Assembly: GCF_023544665.1 (NCBI RefSeq)
Contig: NZ_JAMJFL010000032.1
Location: 23,065-87,064, forward strand
From: Streptomyces sp. YS415
GTDB lineage: Bacteria; Actinomycetota; Actinomycetes; Streptomycetales; Streptomycetaceae
DNA length: 64,000 nt
Direction: 5' to 3'
How positions within the stretch are numbered: the first letter of the stretch is position 1; each line of letters begins with the position of its first letter. The position numbers and the translations under genes are program-made. This document shows, piece after piece, positions 8,113-17,127 of the stretch. The notes under the pieces are model-generated. The model was not told the origin of the DNA and searched no databases. It was given only the letters and a program-made list of their open reading frames with translations.

Positions 8113-8901
8113 GTGACCACAGCCGTCAGCACATCGACACATGCGAACAGCGAGGAGGGCTCAGCCGTCGCCGCACGAGGACACCAGCTCGTCAAGGCGT
8201 ACGGCTCCGGGGAGACCCGGGTACTGGCACTGGACCACGTCGATGTGGAGATACGGCGCGGCCGGTTCACGGCGATCATGGGACCGTCCGGCTCGGGCAA
8301 GTCCACCCTGCTGCACTGCCTGGCCGGCCTGGACACCGTCACCAGCGGGACGATCGAGCTGGGCGGCACCGAGATCACCGGCCTCAAGGACAAGGCGCTC
8401 ACCCAACTGCGCCGGGACCGGATCGGGTTCATCTTCCAGGCGTTCAACCTGCTGCCCACGCTGAACGCGCTGGAGAACATCACGCTGCCCATGGACATCG
8501 CCGGCCGCAAGCCCGACCAGGCCTGGCTGGACGAGGTCGTCGCCACGGTGGGACTGGGCGAACGCCTGAAGCACCGGCCCAACCAGCTCTCCGGGGGCCA
8601 GCAGCAGCGCGTCGCCGTCGCCCGTGCCCTCGCCGCCCGGCCCGAGATCATCTTTGGTGACGAGCCGACCGGCAACCTGGACTCGCGGGCCGGCGCGGAG
8701 GTCCTCGGCTTCCTGCGCACCTCCGTGGACGACCTGGGCCAGACCATCGTCATGGTCACCCATGACCCGGTCGCCGCCTCCTACGCGGACCGTGTCCTCT
8801 ACCTCGCCGACGGCAGGATCGTCGACGAGATGCAGCAGCCCACTGCCGATGCCGTACTCGACCGCATGAAGGCCTTCGACTCCCGGGGGCGGACTTCGTG
8901 A
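8113..8901 (+). CDS. ABC transporter ATP-binding protein (MacB/LolD type)
   Basis: 262 residues from GTG 8113, with GAGGGGA upstream. Walker A GPSGSGKST, Q-loop FIFQAFNLLPTLN, ABC signature LSGGQQQRVAVARALA, Walker B IIFGDEPTGNLDS and the switch His (MVTHDP) are all present, so the ATPase is intact. The sequence pattern is that of MacB/LolD-type ATPases, which drive FtsX-fold permeases acting on periplasmic or extracytoplasmic substrates by mechanotransmission rather than classical transport. The stop overlaps the permease start by 4 bases (GTGA), so the two form one operon behind promoter P6. Confidence 0.92.
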   Translation: MTTAVSTSTHANSEEGSAVAARGHQLVKAYGSGETRVLALDHVDVEIRRGRFTAIMGPSGSGKSTLLHCLAGLDTVTSGTIELGGTEITGLKDKALTQLRRDRIGFIFQAFNLLPTLNALENITLPMDIAGRKPDQAWLDEVVATVGLGERLKHRPNQLSGGQQQRVAVARALAARPEIIFGDEPTGNLDSRAGAEVLGFLRTSVDDLGQTIVMVTHDPVAASYADRVLYLADGRIVDEMQQPTADAVLDRMKAFDSRGRTS

Positions 8902-11465
8902 CCGTGCTGCGCACCTCCGTCCGCACCGTCCTCGCCCACAAGGGCCGCATGCTGCTGTCCGCCGTGGCGGTGGTGCTGTCGGTCGCGTTCGTCTCCGGCA
9001 CGCTGGTGTTCACCGACACGATGAACACCACTTTCGACAAGCTGTTCGCGTCCACCGCGCCCCACGTCACCGTGGCGCCCGACGAGGACGCGGCACCGCC
9101 CGGCGACCGGCCCGCGACCCTGCCTGCCGCCGCCGTCGGTGCCGCGGCGAAGGCCCCGGGCGCCGCCGGGGCCGAGGGTGCCGTCGCCGACGTCCCGGTC
9201 ACGCTCGTCGGCGACGGCAACGAAAGGCTTGCAGCCCCCGGCAACGCCGGTGTCCTCGCCGGAAGCTGGACGAAGAACGACGAACGGGCACTGGAGATCA
9301 CCTCCGGCCGGTTGCCCCGCGGCGGCTCCGAACTGGTCCTCGACGCCGACACCGCGGCCGAGAACGGCCTGAAGACCGGTGACGAGATCTCCGTGGTCGC
9401 GCTGCCCGGCGACTTCACCGCCACGATCTCCGGCATCGCCTCCTTCCGCTCCTCCGGTCCCGGCACCGGCGTCGTCCGCTTCGACCCCGCCACCGCCCAG
9501 CAGCGCCTGCTCGGCGAGTCCGGCGTGTTCACGCACGTCCACGTCACCGCCCGCGACGGCGTGAGCGACACCCGGCTCAAGGCGGCGCTCGCCACCACAC
9601 TGCCCGGCTCCCCGGAGCTGCTGACCGCCGACGAGGCCGCCGACCGCGAGGGCGGCGCCCTGTCCTCCTCGCTGGACGCGCTGACCTACGCGATGCTCGG
9701 TTTCGCCGGCGTGGCGTTCCTCGTGGGCACCTTCCTCATCGTCAACACCTTCTCCATGCTGGTTGCGCAGCGCACCCGGGAGATCGGCCTGATGCGGGCG
9801 ATCGGGTCCAGCAGGCGCCAGGTCAACCGCTCGGTGCTCACCGAGGCCGTCCTGCTGGGCCTGGCCGGTTCCGTCGTGGGCGTCGTGGCCGGTATCGGCC
9901 TGGCGGTGCTGCTGATGACCTTCGTGAACACATCCGGCGTCGAGACATCCCTGGGCGACCTCACCGTCGCCTGGACCACCCCGGCCGCCGGCATCGGCCT
10001 CGGCGTCGTGGTGACCGTGGTGTCGGCGTACGTGCCCGCCCGCCGCGCCGGGAAGATCTCCCCGATGGCGGCGCTGCGCGACGACGGCTCCCAGGCCGCC
10101 GACGGCCGCACCGGCCGCGTGCGGGCGGTGGCCGGCACGGTGTTGTCCGTGGTCGGCCTCGGCGCGCTGGCCGCGACCGCCACTACGGAGGAGACCGCCC
10201 GGGCGGGCGCGCTGCTCGGCCTCGGCATCCTGCTGTCCCTGGTCGGGTTCGTCGTCGTCGGTCCCCTGCTGGCCGGGGTGGTCGTGCGTGGCTTCGGCGG
10301 CGCGCTGCTGCGCTGGTTCGGGCCCGTGGGAAGGATGGCCGAGCGCAACGCGCTGCGCGATCCGCGCCGCACCGGCGCGACCGGCGCCGCCCTCATGATC
10401 GGGCTCGCACTGGTCGGCTGTCTGTCGGTGGCCGGCTCGTCGATGGTGGCTTCGACCGCCACCATCCTCGACGAGTCCGTGCGCGGCGACCTGATGGTCA
10501 CGCCCGACTCCGGGCAGCCCATCGTGCCGCAGGCGCAGCGCGCCCTGGAACGCGCCGAGCACATCGAACACCTCACCGACTACCGGCAGCTGGGCGGCAA
10601 GGTCGACACCGGCTCCGGCGACCCGGCGAACACGGTGATCTTCGGGGCCGACCCCACGTTCACCAAGGACCTCCTCGCGGAGGCCGCCGCCGGTGACCTG
10701 GACGCGGCGTACACCCCCGGCAAGGCGGCCGTCAGCGAGACGTACGCCGAACGGCACGGCCTGAAGGTCGGCGACCCGCTGAAGGTGGCGTTCGACGGGG
10801 GCCGGACCGGGCAGATCACGCTCGCCGCGATCATCACCGACGAGTCCAACACCGACAACGAAGCGCTCTACATGGGCCTGACCACGGTGCGCGAGTACGT
10901 CGACGAGAAGAACCTGCCGCTGAGCGTCTCCCTGTTCGCCGAGGCCGTGGACGGCGAGGAACAGGAAGCGTTCGTCGCGTTCGAGAAGGCCCTCGCCCCC
11001 TACCCGCAGTACACGGTGCGGAGCACTGCGGACTTCAAGGAGACCCTGCGCGAAGAGATCGGCCAACTGCTAAACATCGTCTACGGGCTGCTGGCGCTGG
11101 CGATCGTCGTGGCGGTGCTGGGTGTGGTGAACACCCTGGCCCTGTCGGTGGTCGAACGGACCCGTGAGATCGGCCTGATGCGGGCCCTCGGCGTCTCCCG
11201 GGGTCAACTGCGCCGCATGATCCGCCTGGAGTCCATGGTCATCGCCCTGTTCGGCGCGCTGCTCGGGCTCGGGCTCGGCCTGGCCTGGGGGGCCGCGGCC
11301 CACCAACTGCTGGCGCTGCAGGGCCTGACGACGCTGGACATCCCCTGGCCGACGATCCTGACGGTGTTCGTCGCCTCGGCCTTCGTCGGTCTGCTGGCGG
11401 CGCTCGTCCCGGCGTTCCGCGCGGCCCGCGTCAACGTCCTGCGGGCCATCGCCGCCGGAGCCTGA
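8898..11465 (+). CDS. ABC transporter permease with two FtsX domains
   Basis: 855 residues. An N-terminal transmembrane helix (residues about 15-35) is followed by a periplasmic-core-like extracellular domain of about 230 residues. Next comes an FtsX triple-helix bundle containing QRTREIGLMRAIGSSRRQV, then a second membrane/extracellular half that ends with another FtsX bundle (ERTREIGLMRALGVSRGQL). The duplicated E-I-G-L-M-R-A coupling segments contact the ATPase. Length and layout fit the fused two-FtsX permeases common in actinobacteria. Its operon partner is 8113-8901. Substrate unknown; regulon membership suggests a role in envelope remodelling or export. Confidence 0.9.
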   Translation: MTVLRTSVRTVLAHKGRMLLSAVAVVLSVAFVSGTLVFTDTMNTTFDKLFASTAPHVTVAPDEDAAPPGDRPATLPAAAVGAAAKAPGAAGAEGAVADVPVTLVGDGNERLAAPGNAGVLAGSWTKNDERALEITSGRLPRGGSELVLDADTAAENGLKTGDEISVVALPGDFTATISGIASFRSSGPGTGVVRFDPATAQQRLLGESGVFTHVHVTARDGVSDTRLKAALATTLPGSPELLTADEAADREGGALSSSLDALTYAMLGFAGVAFLVGTFLIVNTFSMLVAQRTREIGLMRAIGSSRRQVNRSVLTEAVLLGLAGSVVGVVAGIGLAVLLMTFVNTSGVETSLGDLTVAWTTPAAGIGLGVVVTVVSAYVPARRAGKISPMAALRDDGSQAADGRTGRVRAVAGTVLSVVGLGALAATATTEETARAGALLGLGILLSLVGFVVVGPLLAGVVVRGFGGALLRWFGPVGRMAERNALRDPRRTGATGAALMIGLALVGCLSVAGSSMVASTATILDESVRGDLMVTPDSGQPIVPQAQRALERAEHIEHLTDYRQLGGKVDTGSGDPANTVIFGADPTFTKDLLAEAAAGDLDAAYTPGKAAVSETYAERHGLKVGDPLKVAFDGGRTGQITLAAIITDESNTDNEALYMGLTTVREYVDEKNLPLSVSLFAEAVDGEEQEAFVAFEKALAPYPQYTVRSTADFKETLREEIGQLLNIVYGLLALAIVVAVLGVVNTLALSVVERTREIGLMRALGVSRGQLRRMIRLESMVIALFGALLGLGLGLAWGAAAHQLLALQGLTTLDIPWPTILTVFVASAFVGLLAALVPAFRAARVNVLRAIAAGA

Positions 11466-11492
11466 CGGCCTGGACGGCCGGTCCCACCCACG

Positions 11493-11527
11493 CCCCCGCT
11501 TCCCGGCGCCTCCCCGGGGAGCGGGGG
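11493..11527. terminator. Bidirectional terminator-like hairpin
   Basis: 8-base stem CCCCCGCT (11493-11500) with AGCGGGGG (11520-11527); the loop contains a further small palindrome. It lies between the convergent ends of the ABC permease gene and the second SARP gene. Confidence 0.5.
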
Positions 11528-11588
11528 TTCGCCGCGCCGGGACTTCGGGGGACGGTGAACCACGGCGCGTCAAGCGTCGAGACACCCG

Positions 11589-12965
11589 TCAGGTGGGCTG
11601 GACGCGCTCGGTGCCGGTCCGGCGCCGCCGGGCCTGGCCGTGCAGCTGCCGGGGCGACGCCGTGCCGGTGGCCATCCGGCTCTGGGCCTCGGCCCGGTGC
11701 CGCCGGTACCCGTGCAGCGGCACCACCATCGCGAGCGGCGCGCCGGTCACCGGCCGCAGCAGGGTCACCGTCCCGTGCCGTACGGCGCCGTCGCCCTCGG
11801 AGACCTCCGAGCCCGCGCGGGCAGCGGCTACACCGGGCTCCTGAGGGTACCCGGCGACCGTCATGAGGGCGTGCGCGAGAGCTTTCGGTGACCGGCGGCA
11901 CAGCTCGTTCAGGAAACGGGTGCCGTCGCCGTCGCCCGTCCCGGTCGTGGCGGCGACGGCGTCGAGGAGCCGGGACAGCTCTTCGGTGGGCCGCGCCGCG
12001 CCGAAGGGGTGGTGGGCCGTCCTGGTTCCGTTCGCCGCCGGTGCCGCCGGTGCGGCGGCGGGAAGGGTTACCGTCCGCAGTCGGCCGGAGCCGGATGCCG
12101 ACGGCGCGGTTCCGCTCCCGTCGGTGCCGGAGACGTCGTGCCGCAGGATGTCCTCGTAGGCCCGGCGCAGCTCCGGTCCGGGGTCCGCGCCGATCTCGTC
12201 GGCCAGCGTGCGGCGTACCGCCTCGAAGCGTCCGAGCGCCTCGGCGGCCCGCCCCGAGGCGTACAGGGCGTGCAGCAGGACTACCCACGACGACTCGCGC
12301 AGTGGCTCCCGGGCGACGATCTCCTCGGCCGCGGTGACGGCCCGCAGGTGGTCTCCCTCCTCGTAGAGGGCCCGTGCCCGCAACTCCTGCGCGAAGGAGC
12401 GAAGTTCCGTCATCCGGTACACCTCGCCCTGGGCGAAGCGACGGCCCAGGGCGTCGTAGTACGGTTCGCCGCGCCACAGGGCCAGGCCGGCCTCCACCTC
12501 CCGCAGCGCCTGGCGCGTGCGGCCTGCGGCGAAGTGGTCACGGGCCCGGTCCGTGGCCGCCGTGAAGAGCGTGCTGTCCCGGTGTTCCACGGGCATCCGC
12601 AGGACGTATCCGGTGGCTTCGCGCCGGAGCACCGCGGCGTCGGGGCCGGCCCCGGACGAGTTGAGCGTCGAGCGCAGCCTGCTGATGTGCGCCTGTACGG
12701 AGGAGGCGGCGGCGACCGGCGGCTCACCGTCCCAGAGGTCGTGACACAGGCGTCGCACGCTCACCGGACAGGCGTCCGCGAGCAGCAGCCGCAGCAAGAG
12801 CGCGCGGCGCTGCGGCGGTCCCAGGTCGATGACATCTGCTTCGCCTGCGCGGCGCAGCCGAAGCGGACCGAGGACATCCACACACAGGGGTGCGCCGGGC
12901 CCGGGGGAGTGCGCCCGGGCTGCGGCCAGCCGGTCAGTTCCGGGCATCTGCGTGGTCTCGGTCAC
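11589..12965 (-). CDS. SARP-family transcriptional regulator (BTAD)
   Basis: 458 residues from GTG 12965, chosen because GGGGGAG lies 4-10 bases before it. The N-terminal OmpR-like winged helix (DVLGPLRLRRAG, PPQRRALLLRLLLADA, SSVQAHISRLRSTL) is followed by a BTAD helical domain to about residue 270. The remaining C-terminal part, about 190 residues, is Ala/Pro-rich without an NB-ARC P-loop, so this is the small-SARP type, unlike the regulator at 1-1367. It is divergent from the anti-sigma gene. I could not find the shared promoter upstream; the nearest match (GAAACC...AGTTCG) is poor. Confidence 0.88.
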   Translation of the reverse strand: MTETTQMPGTDRLAAARAHSPGPGAPLCVDVLGPLRLRRAGEADVIDLGPPQRRALLLRLLLADACPVSVRRLCHDLWDGEPPVAAASSVQAHISRLRSTLNSSGAGPDAAVLRREATGYVLRMPVEHRDSTLFTAATDRARDHFAAGRTRQALREVEAGLALWRGEPYYDALGRRFAQGEVYRMTELRSFAQELRARALYEEGDHLRAVTAAEEIVAREPLRESSWVVLLHALYASGRAAEALGRFEAVRRTLADEIGADPGPELRRAYEDILRHDVSGTDGSGTAPSASGSGRLRTVTLPAAAPAAPAANGTRTAHHPFGAARPTEELSRLLDAVAATTGTGDGDGTRFLNELCRRSPKALAHALMTVAGYPQEPGVAAARAGSEVSEGDGAVRHGTVTLLRPVTGAPLAMVVPLHGYRRHRAEAQSRMATGTASPRQLHGQARRRRTGTERVQPT

Positions 12966-13074
12966 TTGCTCCCCCTGCCGTCGGTCACCCTGACGAGCAC
13001 ATCGTCGTCCGGCGAACTGCTCACACGGCAGACCGGTTTCCTGCTCACTTCGACCGGGATGCGGGGTGCCGGGG

Positions 13075-13102
13075 TGAACCACCGGGGCGGCCACGACGTT
13101 CC
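13075..13102 (+). promoter_or_regulatory. ECF-type promoter P7 for the anti-sigma gene
   Basis: Plus strand: -35 TGAACC (13075-13080), 16-base spacer, -10 CGTTCC (13097-13102), 36 bases before the ATG at 13139. Confidence 0.65.
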
Positions 13103-13138
13103 AGAGGTGGTGGCGCGGGGGAAAGCGCAGGAGTGGTC

Positions 13139-13867
13139 ATGAATTGCGAGCAGGTGAAATCCGACCTGGCGGCCGAGATGCTGGCCGGGCGGGACGAACC
13201 GCGGGACGCGGCACACGCCGCCCATCTGCGCGGCTGCCCCTCCTGCCGGAGGGAGCGGGCGGAGCTGCGGCGGGTTCTGCGGCTGTTGTCCGGCGTGTCA
13301 CCCCACGACTGGCTCGGCACACCACCGGCACCCGACCCCGAGCGAGCGATCGCGGCATTGCGCGGCGATCCGTCGGCTACGGCGGGGGCCGTCGGCCCGG
13401 TCGCCGACGCGGGGCAGCGCGGGCGGCACACGCATCTCGCGGTCGCGGTCGCCTTCGCAGCAGGACTGATCTTCGGCGGTGGTGCGGCGGTGGCGGGTCA
13501 CGCCGGCCAGAACTCCGCCGAACGACAGGCACTGGCGGCCGGGCCGGCCAGATCGTTGTACGCCCGCGATGCCGGGACGGGCGCCGAGGGGGAGATCGAG
13601 ACGCGGGCGCGGCGCTGGGGCACGGAGGTCCGGCTCACCGTGAGCGGAGTGGAGGGCCCGCGCCGGTGCTCGCTCGTCGCGATCGGCGAGTCGTCCCGCC
13701 GGGAGGTGATCTGCAACTGGGCGGTGTCCGGAAGGCAGGATGCGCCGCCGGGCGACGGAGGGTCCCGGCTGACACTGGCCGGCAGCAGCTCGCTGGCACA
13801 GCAGGAGATCACCGCGTTCGAGGTCGAGACGTCCGACGGGGAGGTGCTGCTGCGGCTGGCTCCGTGA
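13139..13867 (+). CDS. Zinc-binding anti-sigma factor, RslA-like, single-pass membrane protein
   Basis: 242 residues. The N-terminus has the ZAS signature H-x3-C-x2-C (His29, Cys33, Cys36 in HLRGCPSC), with Cys3 as a possible fourth ligand. This domain normally clamps an ECF sigma factor in the cytoplasm. One transmembrane segment at about 99-121 is followed by an extracellular beta-rich domain of about 115 residues with a likely disulfide (RRCSL, VICNW). The ATG at 13139 follows AGGAG. No sigma gene is adjacent, which is unusual; the best candidate partner is the SigL-like sigma factor at 23185-23739. The gene has its own regulon promoter, which would give negative feedback. Its 3' end overlaps the next minus-strand gene by 59 bases. 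Confidence 0.8.
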   Translation: MNCEQVKSDLAAEMLAGRDEPRDAAHAAHLRGCPSCRRERAELRRVLRLLSGVSPHDWLGTPPAPDPERAIAALRGDPSATAGAVGPVADAGQRGRHTHLAVAVAFAAGLIFGGGAAVAGHAGQNSAERQALAAGPARSLYARDAGTGAEGEIETRARRWGTEVRLTVSGVEGPRRCSLVAIGESSRREVICNWAVSGRQDAPPGDGGSRLTLAGSSSLAQQEITAFEVETSDGEVLLRLAP

Positions 13868-14243
13868 CCGGCCGCGCGCCGGGATCAGGCCACCCCTTGC
13901 GGGGTACGGGCTCGCCGCCGGATGCGGGGCCGTGCGGCGGGGCCTTACGGTCGGCCGACACAGGCTGGTGGGTCTCGTGCTCGCGCAGCCGCCGGTACCA
14001 GGGACCGATCAGACTGGCCAGCAGGACTCCGCAACCGACCTGGAAGGCCAGGCGGAGCCAGCCGTTCGGAGCGTCGTCGACACGGTCCAGCAGGGTGGCC
14101 GACACGGGGTAGGTGAGGGCGACTCCCGCCGCGACCAGCCACCAAGGGCCACCGGACCGGTTCCTGCGCAGGAGGTCGGTCACCACGATGGCGGTGGCGA
14201 TGGCGACGACCGCGGCCACCAGCGCGGTGATATTGCTGTGCAT
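13809..14243 (-). CDS. Small membrane protein of unknown function
   Basis: 144 residues. Three transmembrane segments are visible: residues about 7-25 (ALVAAVVAIATAIVVTDLL), about 33-52 and about 63-84. A cytoplasmic tail rich in Pro, Arg and Ala follows, and the last third is low-complexity. No family recognised. The tail overlaps the convergent anti-sigma gene by 59 bases. It has its own regulon promoter 65 bases upstream. Confidence 0.6.
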   Translation of the reverse strand: MHSNITALVAAVVAIATAIVVTDLLRRNRSGGPWWLVAAGVALTYPVSATLLDRVDDAPNGWLRLAFQVGCGVLLASLIGPWYRRLREHETHQPVSADRKAPPHGPASGGEPVPRKGWPDPGARPVTEPAAAAPPRRTSRPRTR

Positions 14244-14308
14244 CGAAAACGGCCTTCTGTTCTGCCCAATGCGGCCGAGTGAGGCCGCGCACGTAACCTT
14301 CTGTCTGT

Positions 14309-14336
14309 TGAACGCCGGCCCGCGATGACAGGTTCA
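14309..14336 (-). promoter_or_regulatory. ECF-type promoter P8 for the small membrane protein
   Basis: Minus strand: -35 TGAACC (14331-14336), 16-base spacer, -10 CGTTCA (14309-14314), 65 bases before the ATG at 14243. A second TGAACC 14 bases upstream has no matching -10. Confidence 0.6.
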
Positions 14337-14370
14337 CCACCGGCAGGTTCACGCTCGGGCGGGCGGGGTG

Positions 14371-15111
14371 TCAGAGGGCCATGAGCGTCACCGTGGCCGC
14401 CAGTCCCATCCCGTAGGCCACGGTGTAGTACCGGAGCATCGGCTGACCGGGAGCCCGGCACAGCAGCACCACGGCGAGCACGGTGACGGCCGCGACGACG
14501 AACAGGTCGGCGCCGATCCGTTCGAAGGCCAGGTTGGCGACGACGGCGCCGCTCACGAAGAGCGCGTTGACGGTGAGCAGCACGTTGTCCGTCCGCGTCA
14601 GCGCCGTCCGGGTCGGGGCGGCGGCCTGCGCCACCATGACGGCGAGGTTCAGCAGCAGGAACCCCGCGAAGAACACGTGGTGCGAGAAGGACTCGTCGTG
14701 GAAGGCGACGATGTCGCACCACCGCGACGGTCCGGCCGTGCAGAAACGCCCGTTGAGGTAGTTCGCGAACTCGTGGTCGCCGTAGCCGACTCCGTACAGG
14801 TAGACGCCGATGACGAAGAGGACCCCGACCGCGCGGCGCCCGCGGTCGCGGTGGGCCGGGGCGGCCACCGCGCGCAGGTGGCCGAGGAGCACGAGGTGCG
14901 TGACGACGGTGAACAACCCGAGCAACAGGTTGTTCAGTTCGACCCAGCGCATTGCCTGGTGCGGCAGCACGTGGCCGAGCGTCAGCGTGCTGCGCCGGTT
15001 GACGGACAGCAGGACCAGGAGCAGCGACACCAGCGCGAGCAGCAGGTGCAGCTGTCTCTGCCCGGTGGCGCGGGCCACGGGCCGGGGAAGGGAGGGGAGG
15101 AGGTGAGTCAC
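14371..15111 (-). CDS. Polytopic membrane protein of unknown function
   Basis: 246 residues from GTG 15111, with about seven hydrophobic segments (for example LHLLLALVSLLLVLLSV, LLLGLFTVVTHLVLLGHL, VLFVIGVYLYGVGYG, VFFAGFLLLNLAVMVAQ). A histidine- and acid-rich loop (FHDESFSHHVFF) sits in the middle and could bind a metal; two cysteines lie in a neighbouring loop (RFCTAG, RWCDIV). It is 99 bases after the OPT-family gene on the same strand but has its own promoter. GTG 15111 is preferred because GAGG precedes it and the predicted transcription start coincides with it; an ATG at 15138 lies upstream of that start. Confidence 0.65.
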   Translation of the reverse strand: MTHLLPSLPRPVARATGQRQLHLLLALVSLLLVLLSVNRRSTLTLGHVLPHQAMRWVELNNLLLGLFTVVTHLVLLGHLRAVAAPAHRDRGRRAVGVLFVIGVYLYGVGYGDHEFANYLNGRFCTAGPSRWCDIVAFHDESFSHHVFFAGFLLLNLAVMVAQAAAPTRTALTRTDNVLLTVNALFVSGAVVANLAFERIGADLFVVAAVTVLAVVLLCRAPGQPMLRYYTVAYGMGLAATVTLMAL

Positions 15112-15118
15112 ACTGACC

Positions 15119-15146
15119 TCTACGACGGTTCCCGTCATCGCGTTCG
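15119..15146 (-). promoter_or_regulatory. ECF-type promoter P9, possibly leaderless
   Basis: Minus strand: -35 CGAACG (15141-15146, one mismatch), 16-base spacer, -10 CGTAGA (15119-15124). Only 7 bases separate it from GTG 15111, so the transcript may be leaderless. Confidence 0.5.
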
Positions 15147-15210
15147 ACGCGGAATGTGGCGCGGTGTACGGCGGTTGCGACCGGGCGGTGTGGGCGCGGG
15201 GGCGGCGGGT

Positions 15211-16902
15211 TCAGAACGACTGCTGCATGCGGGCGATGTCGTGCAGCGAGCTGCCCGCCACGAGGCCCGCACCGACCACGGCCGGTTCGTCCTGCCGCGC
15301 CGCCCGCACGGCGCCGCCGCCCGCACGGCGGCCGCGGCGGGTCCACGCGACCCGGACCCCCAGCGCGGCCAGGATGAACCACCCGGCGTTCGGCATCCCG
15401 ACGAGCAGCCCCAGGCCGAACAGGATGCCCATCTGGCGGGACGATCCGCCGAGGAGCTGGAGCAGTGCGCCGGGCACGGCCCACAGCGCCATCTCCCGCA
15501 CGGCAGCCCCGCCGTCGAGGCCCGCGGTGATGGTGTCGGCGTACACCCGGGCGATGGGCGGCACGTCCGACTCGGACAGGAACCCCTGCCAGGTGACGGC
15601 CACGACGACGACCGCGACACCGAAGCCGACCAACTGGGCGAGGTACTGCTGCCGCCGCCCGGCCAGTTCGTAGGGCTGCCACGGTGTCACGCCGCGCCGC
15701 AGCAGCCAGCCGCTCTTCAAATCGAAGCCCATGTCGGCGAAGGCCGGCCCCGTGGCGGCGATGTATCCCGTGAGCAGGGCCAGCGGCACCGTCGGCATGC
15801 CGACGAGCAGGCCGGCCATCATGAAGACGACGGTGAGGGCGAACGCGGGGAACCATCCCGAGTGCATGGCGGTCAGCCCCACGATGAGCTGGTGCGCCAG
15901 CGCGGACACCCCGGCGAACAACACCCAGCCGACCAGCGCGACACCCCCGAGGTCGGCGCTCAACCCGCCGAACAGGGCCAGGGCCGACGCCCCCAGGATC
16001 AGCAGCACGCCGCCCTCCACCAGCCCGCGCCGCAGTCGCGCGCCGTCCACCGTGCGCCGCCGCGGATCGAACCGGTCCTCGTCCACCGGCCGGGCCTCGC
16101 AGTCCCCGGGCGGGCCGGTGACGGCGGTGCTGTCCGGGACCGCGGTGCCCTCGCCGGAGCGCAGCAGCAGGCGGACGGCCTGTGCCAGCGCCACGCACCC
16201 CGCGCCGATCATGATGCCGTGCGGCACGTGGCGGGCAGCGAGGTCCACGTCCCACAGCGCGGGGACGTACTGGGCTATGAGGAGACCCACCGCGAACATC
16301 CCGAGGGCCCATACGTTGCCCAGGAAGGCCAGCCCGGCCGAGCCCAGCGGAAGTCTCAACGCCGCCCCCGCCGCCCCCACCAGAGCGCTCAGGGCCAGGA
16401 TGCGGGCCTTGCGGCCTCCCTGGTCGCCCGCCTCGATGGTCTCGGCGGCCGCGATGCCGGTCGGCCACGGCGCGTCCGCAGGCAGCAAGGCCGAGTCGAA
16501 GGTCCGGTAGAGCACCCAGCTGTCTACGGCCAGCCCGACGACGGCACCGCCGAGCAGCGTCCAGACCAGTTCGGGCCGGCCCAGCGCCACAGGGACGGCC
16601 AGCGGCATGAGCAGCGAGTTGGCGGCACCGAACGTGGACCCGGAGACCGCCGACTGCACCAGGTTCTGCCGCTGCGGGTCACGCAGGCGCGACAGACCGG
16701 CCATCTTGGTCCGGCCCAGCGCCATGGCCACGACGGCGCCGATGACCGCGGTGTTGGCCGCGACACCCACGGTGGTGATCAGCACCAGACCGGTGACCGA
16801 GCCGAGTACGGACAGGACGATGACCAGCGACAGCGTCACCGGCTCGAACGCGCGGGGATGCGCATGCCGGATCGCCGCGTCGCGGACGGAGGAGCGGGGC
16901 AT
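15211..16902 (-). CDS. OPT/YSL-family oligopeptide or metal-chelate transporter
   Basis: 563 residues with about 14 hydrophobic segments. The opening HPRAFEPVTLSLVIVLSV, the ANTAVIGAVVAMALGR stretch, RDPQRQNLVQSAVSGSTFGA and the conserved AETIEAGDQGGRKAR loop fit the OPT (oligopeptide/YSL) transporter superfamily, which moves peptides or siderophore-metal complexes by proton symport. A charged central loop near residues 285-335 separates the two halves. The start is taken at the ATG at 16902; upstream in-frame codons lack a ribosome site. The ribosome site here is itself weak (GGAAGG, about 12 bases off). Probably co-transcribed with the membrane protein downstream, though that gene also has its own promoter. 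Confidence 0.7.
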   Translation of the reverse strand: MPRSSVRDAAIRHAHPRAFEPVTLSLVIVLSVLGSVTGLVLITTVGVAANTAVIGAVVAMALGRTKMAGLSRLRDPQRQNLVQSAVSGSTFGAANSLLMPLAVPVALGRPELVWTLLGGAVVGLAVDSWVLYRTFDSALLPADAPWPTGIAAAETIEAGDQGGRKARILALSALVGAAGAALRLPLGSAGLAFLGNVWALGMFAVGLLIAQYVPALWDVDLAARHVPHGIMIGAGCVALAQAVRLLLRSGEGTAVPDSTAVTGPPGDCEARPVDEDRFDPRRRTVDGARLRRGLVEGGVLLILGASALALFGGLSADLGGVALVGWVLFAGVSALAHQLIVGLTAMHSGWFPAFALTVVFMMAGLLVGMPTVPLALLTGYIAATGPAFADMGFDLKSGWLLRRGVTPWQPYELAGRRQQYLAQLVGFGVAVVVVAVTWQGFLSESDVPPIARVYADTITAGLDGGAAVREMALWAVPGALLQLLGGSSRQMGILFGLGLLVGMPNAGWFILAALGVRVAWTRRGRRAGGGAVRAARQDEPAVVGAGLVAGSSLHDIARMQQSF

Positions 16903-17127
16903 GGGCCGGGACGGCCTTCCTGGATGCGGGACTGCGCCTCGTGGCGCACCTTTCCGGCTGCTGCCCGCACGAGAACGCGCAGGAGCACGAACACGAGCAC
17001 GGCCTCGGGCCGACAGTGATCGCCACGGGACACGCACCGCCGATCGGTGGTGCCGTAGATCATTGTGTCCTACCGGATTACCGCCATCGCGTGCGGGCGC
17101 TGGGGAAGCCTCGCCGTACGAGCTCGG
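16903..17127. other. Gap with no recognised gene
   Basis: 225 bases between the OPT gene start and the end of the primase gene. I found no ORF with coding character and no copy of the shared promoter. An AT-richer stretch near 17055-17085 could hold the OPT promoter. Confidence 0.4.

Noticed and set aside
8032..8113. Earlier ATG at 8032 for the ABC ATPase
   Set aside because: It would fit a leaderless transcript from P6, but the 27 added codons lack coding bias, and GTG 8113 has a ribosome site and the usual family N-terminus.
11556..11585. TGAACC near the end of the second SARP gene
   Set aside because: The next CGT is only 13 bases away and it points into the convergent gene's 3' end, so it was left out of the promoter set.
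14337..14355. Second TGAACC upstream of the small membrane protein
   Set aside because: The sequence 16 bases downstream reads GTCATC, not CGTnn.
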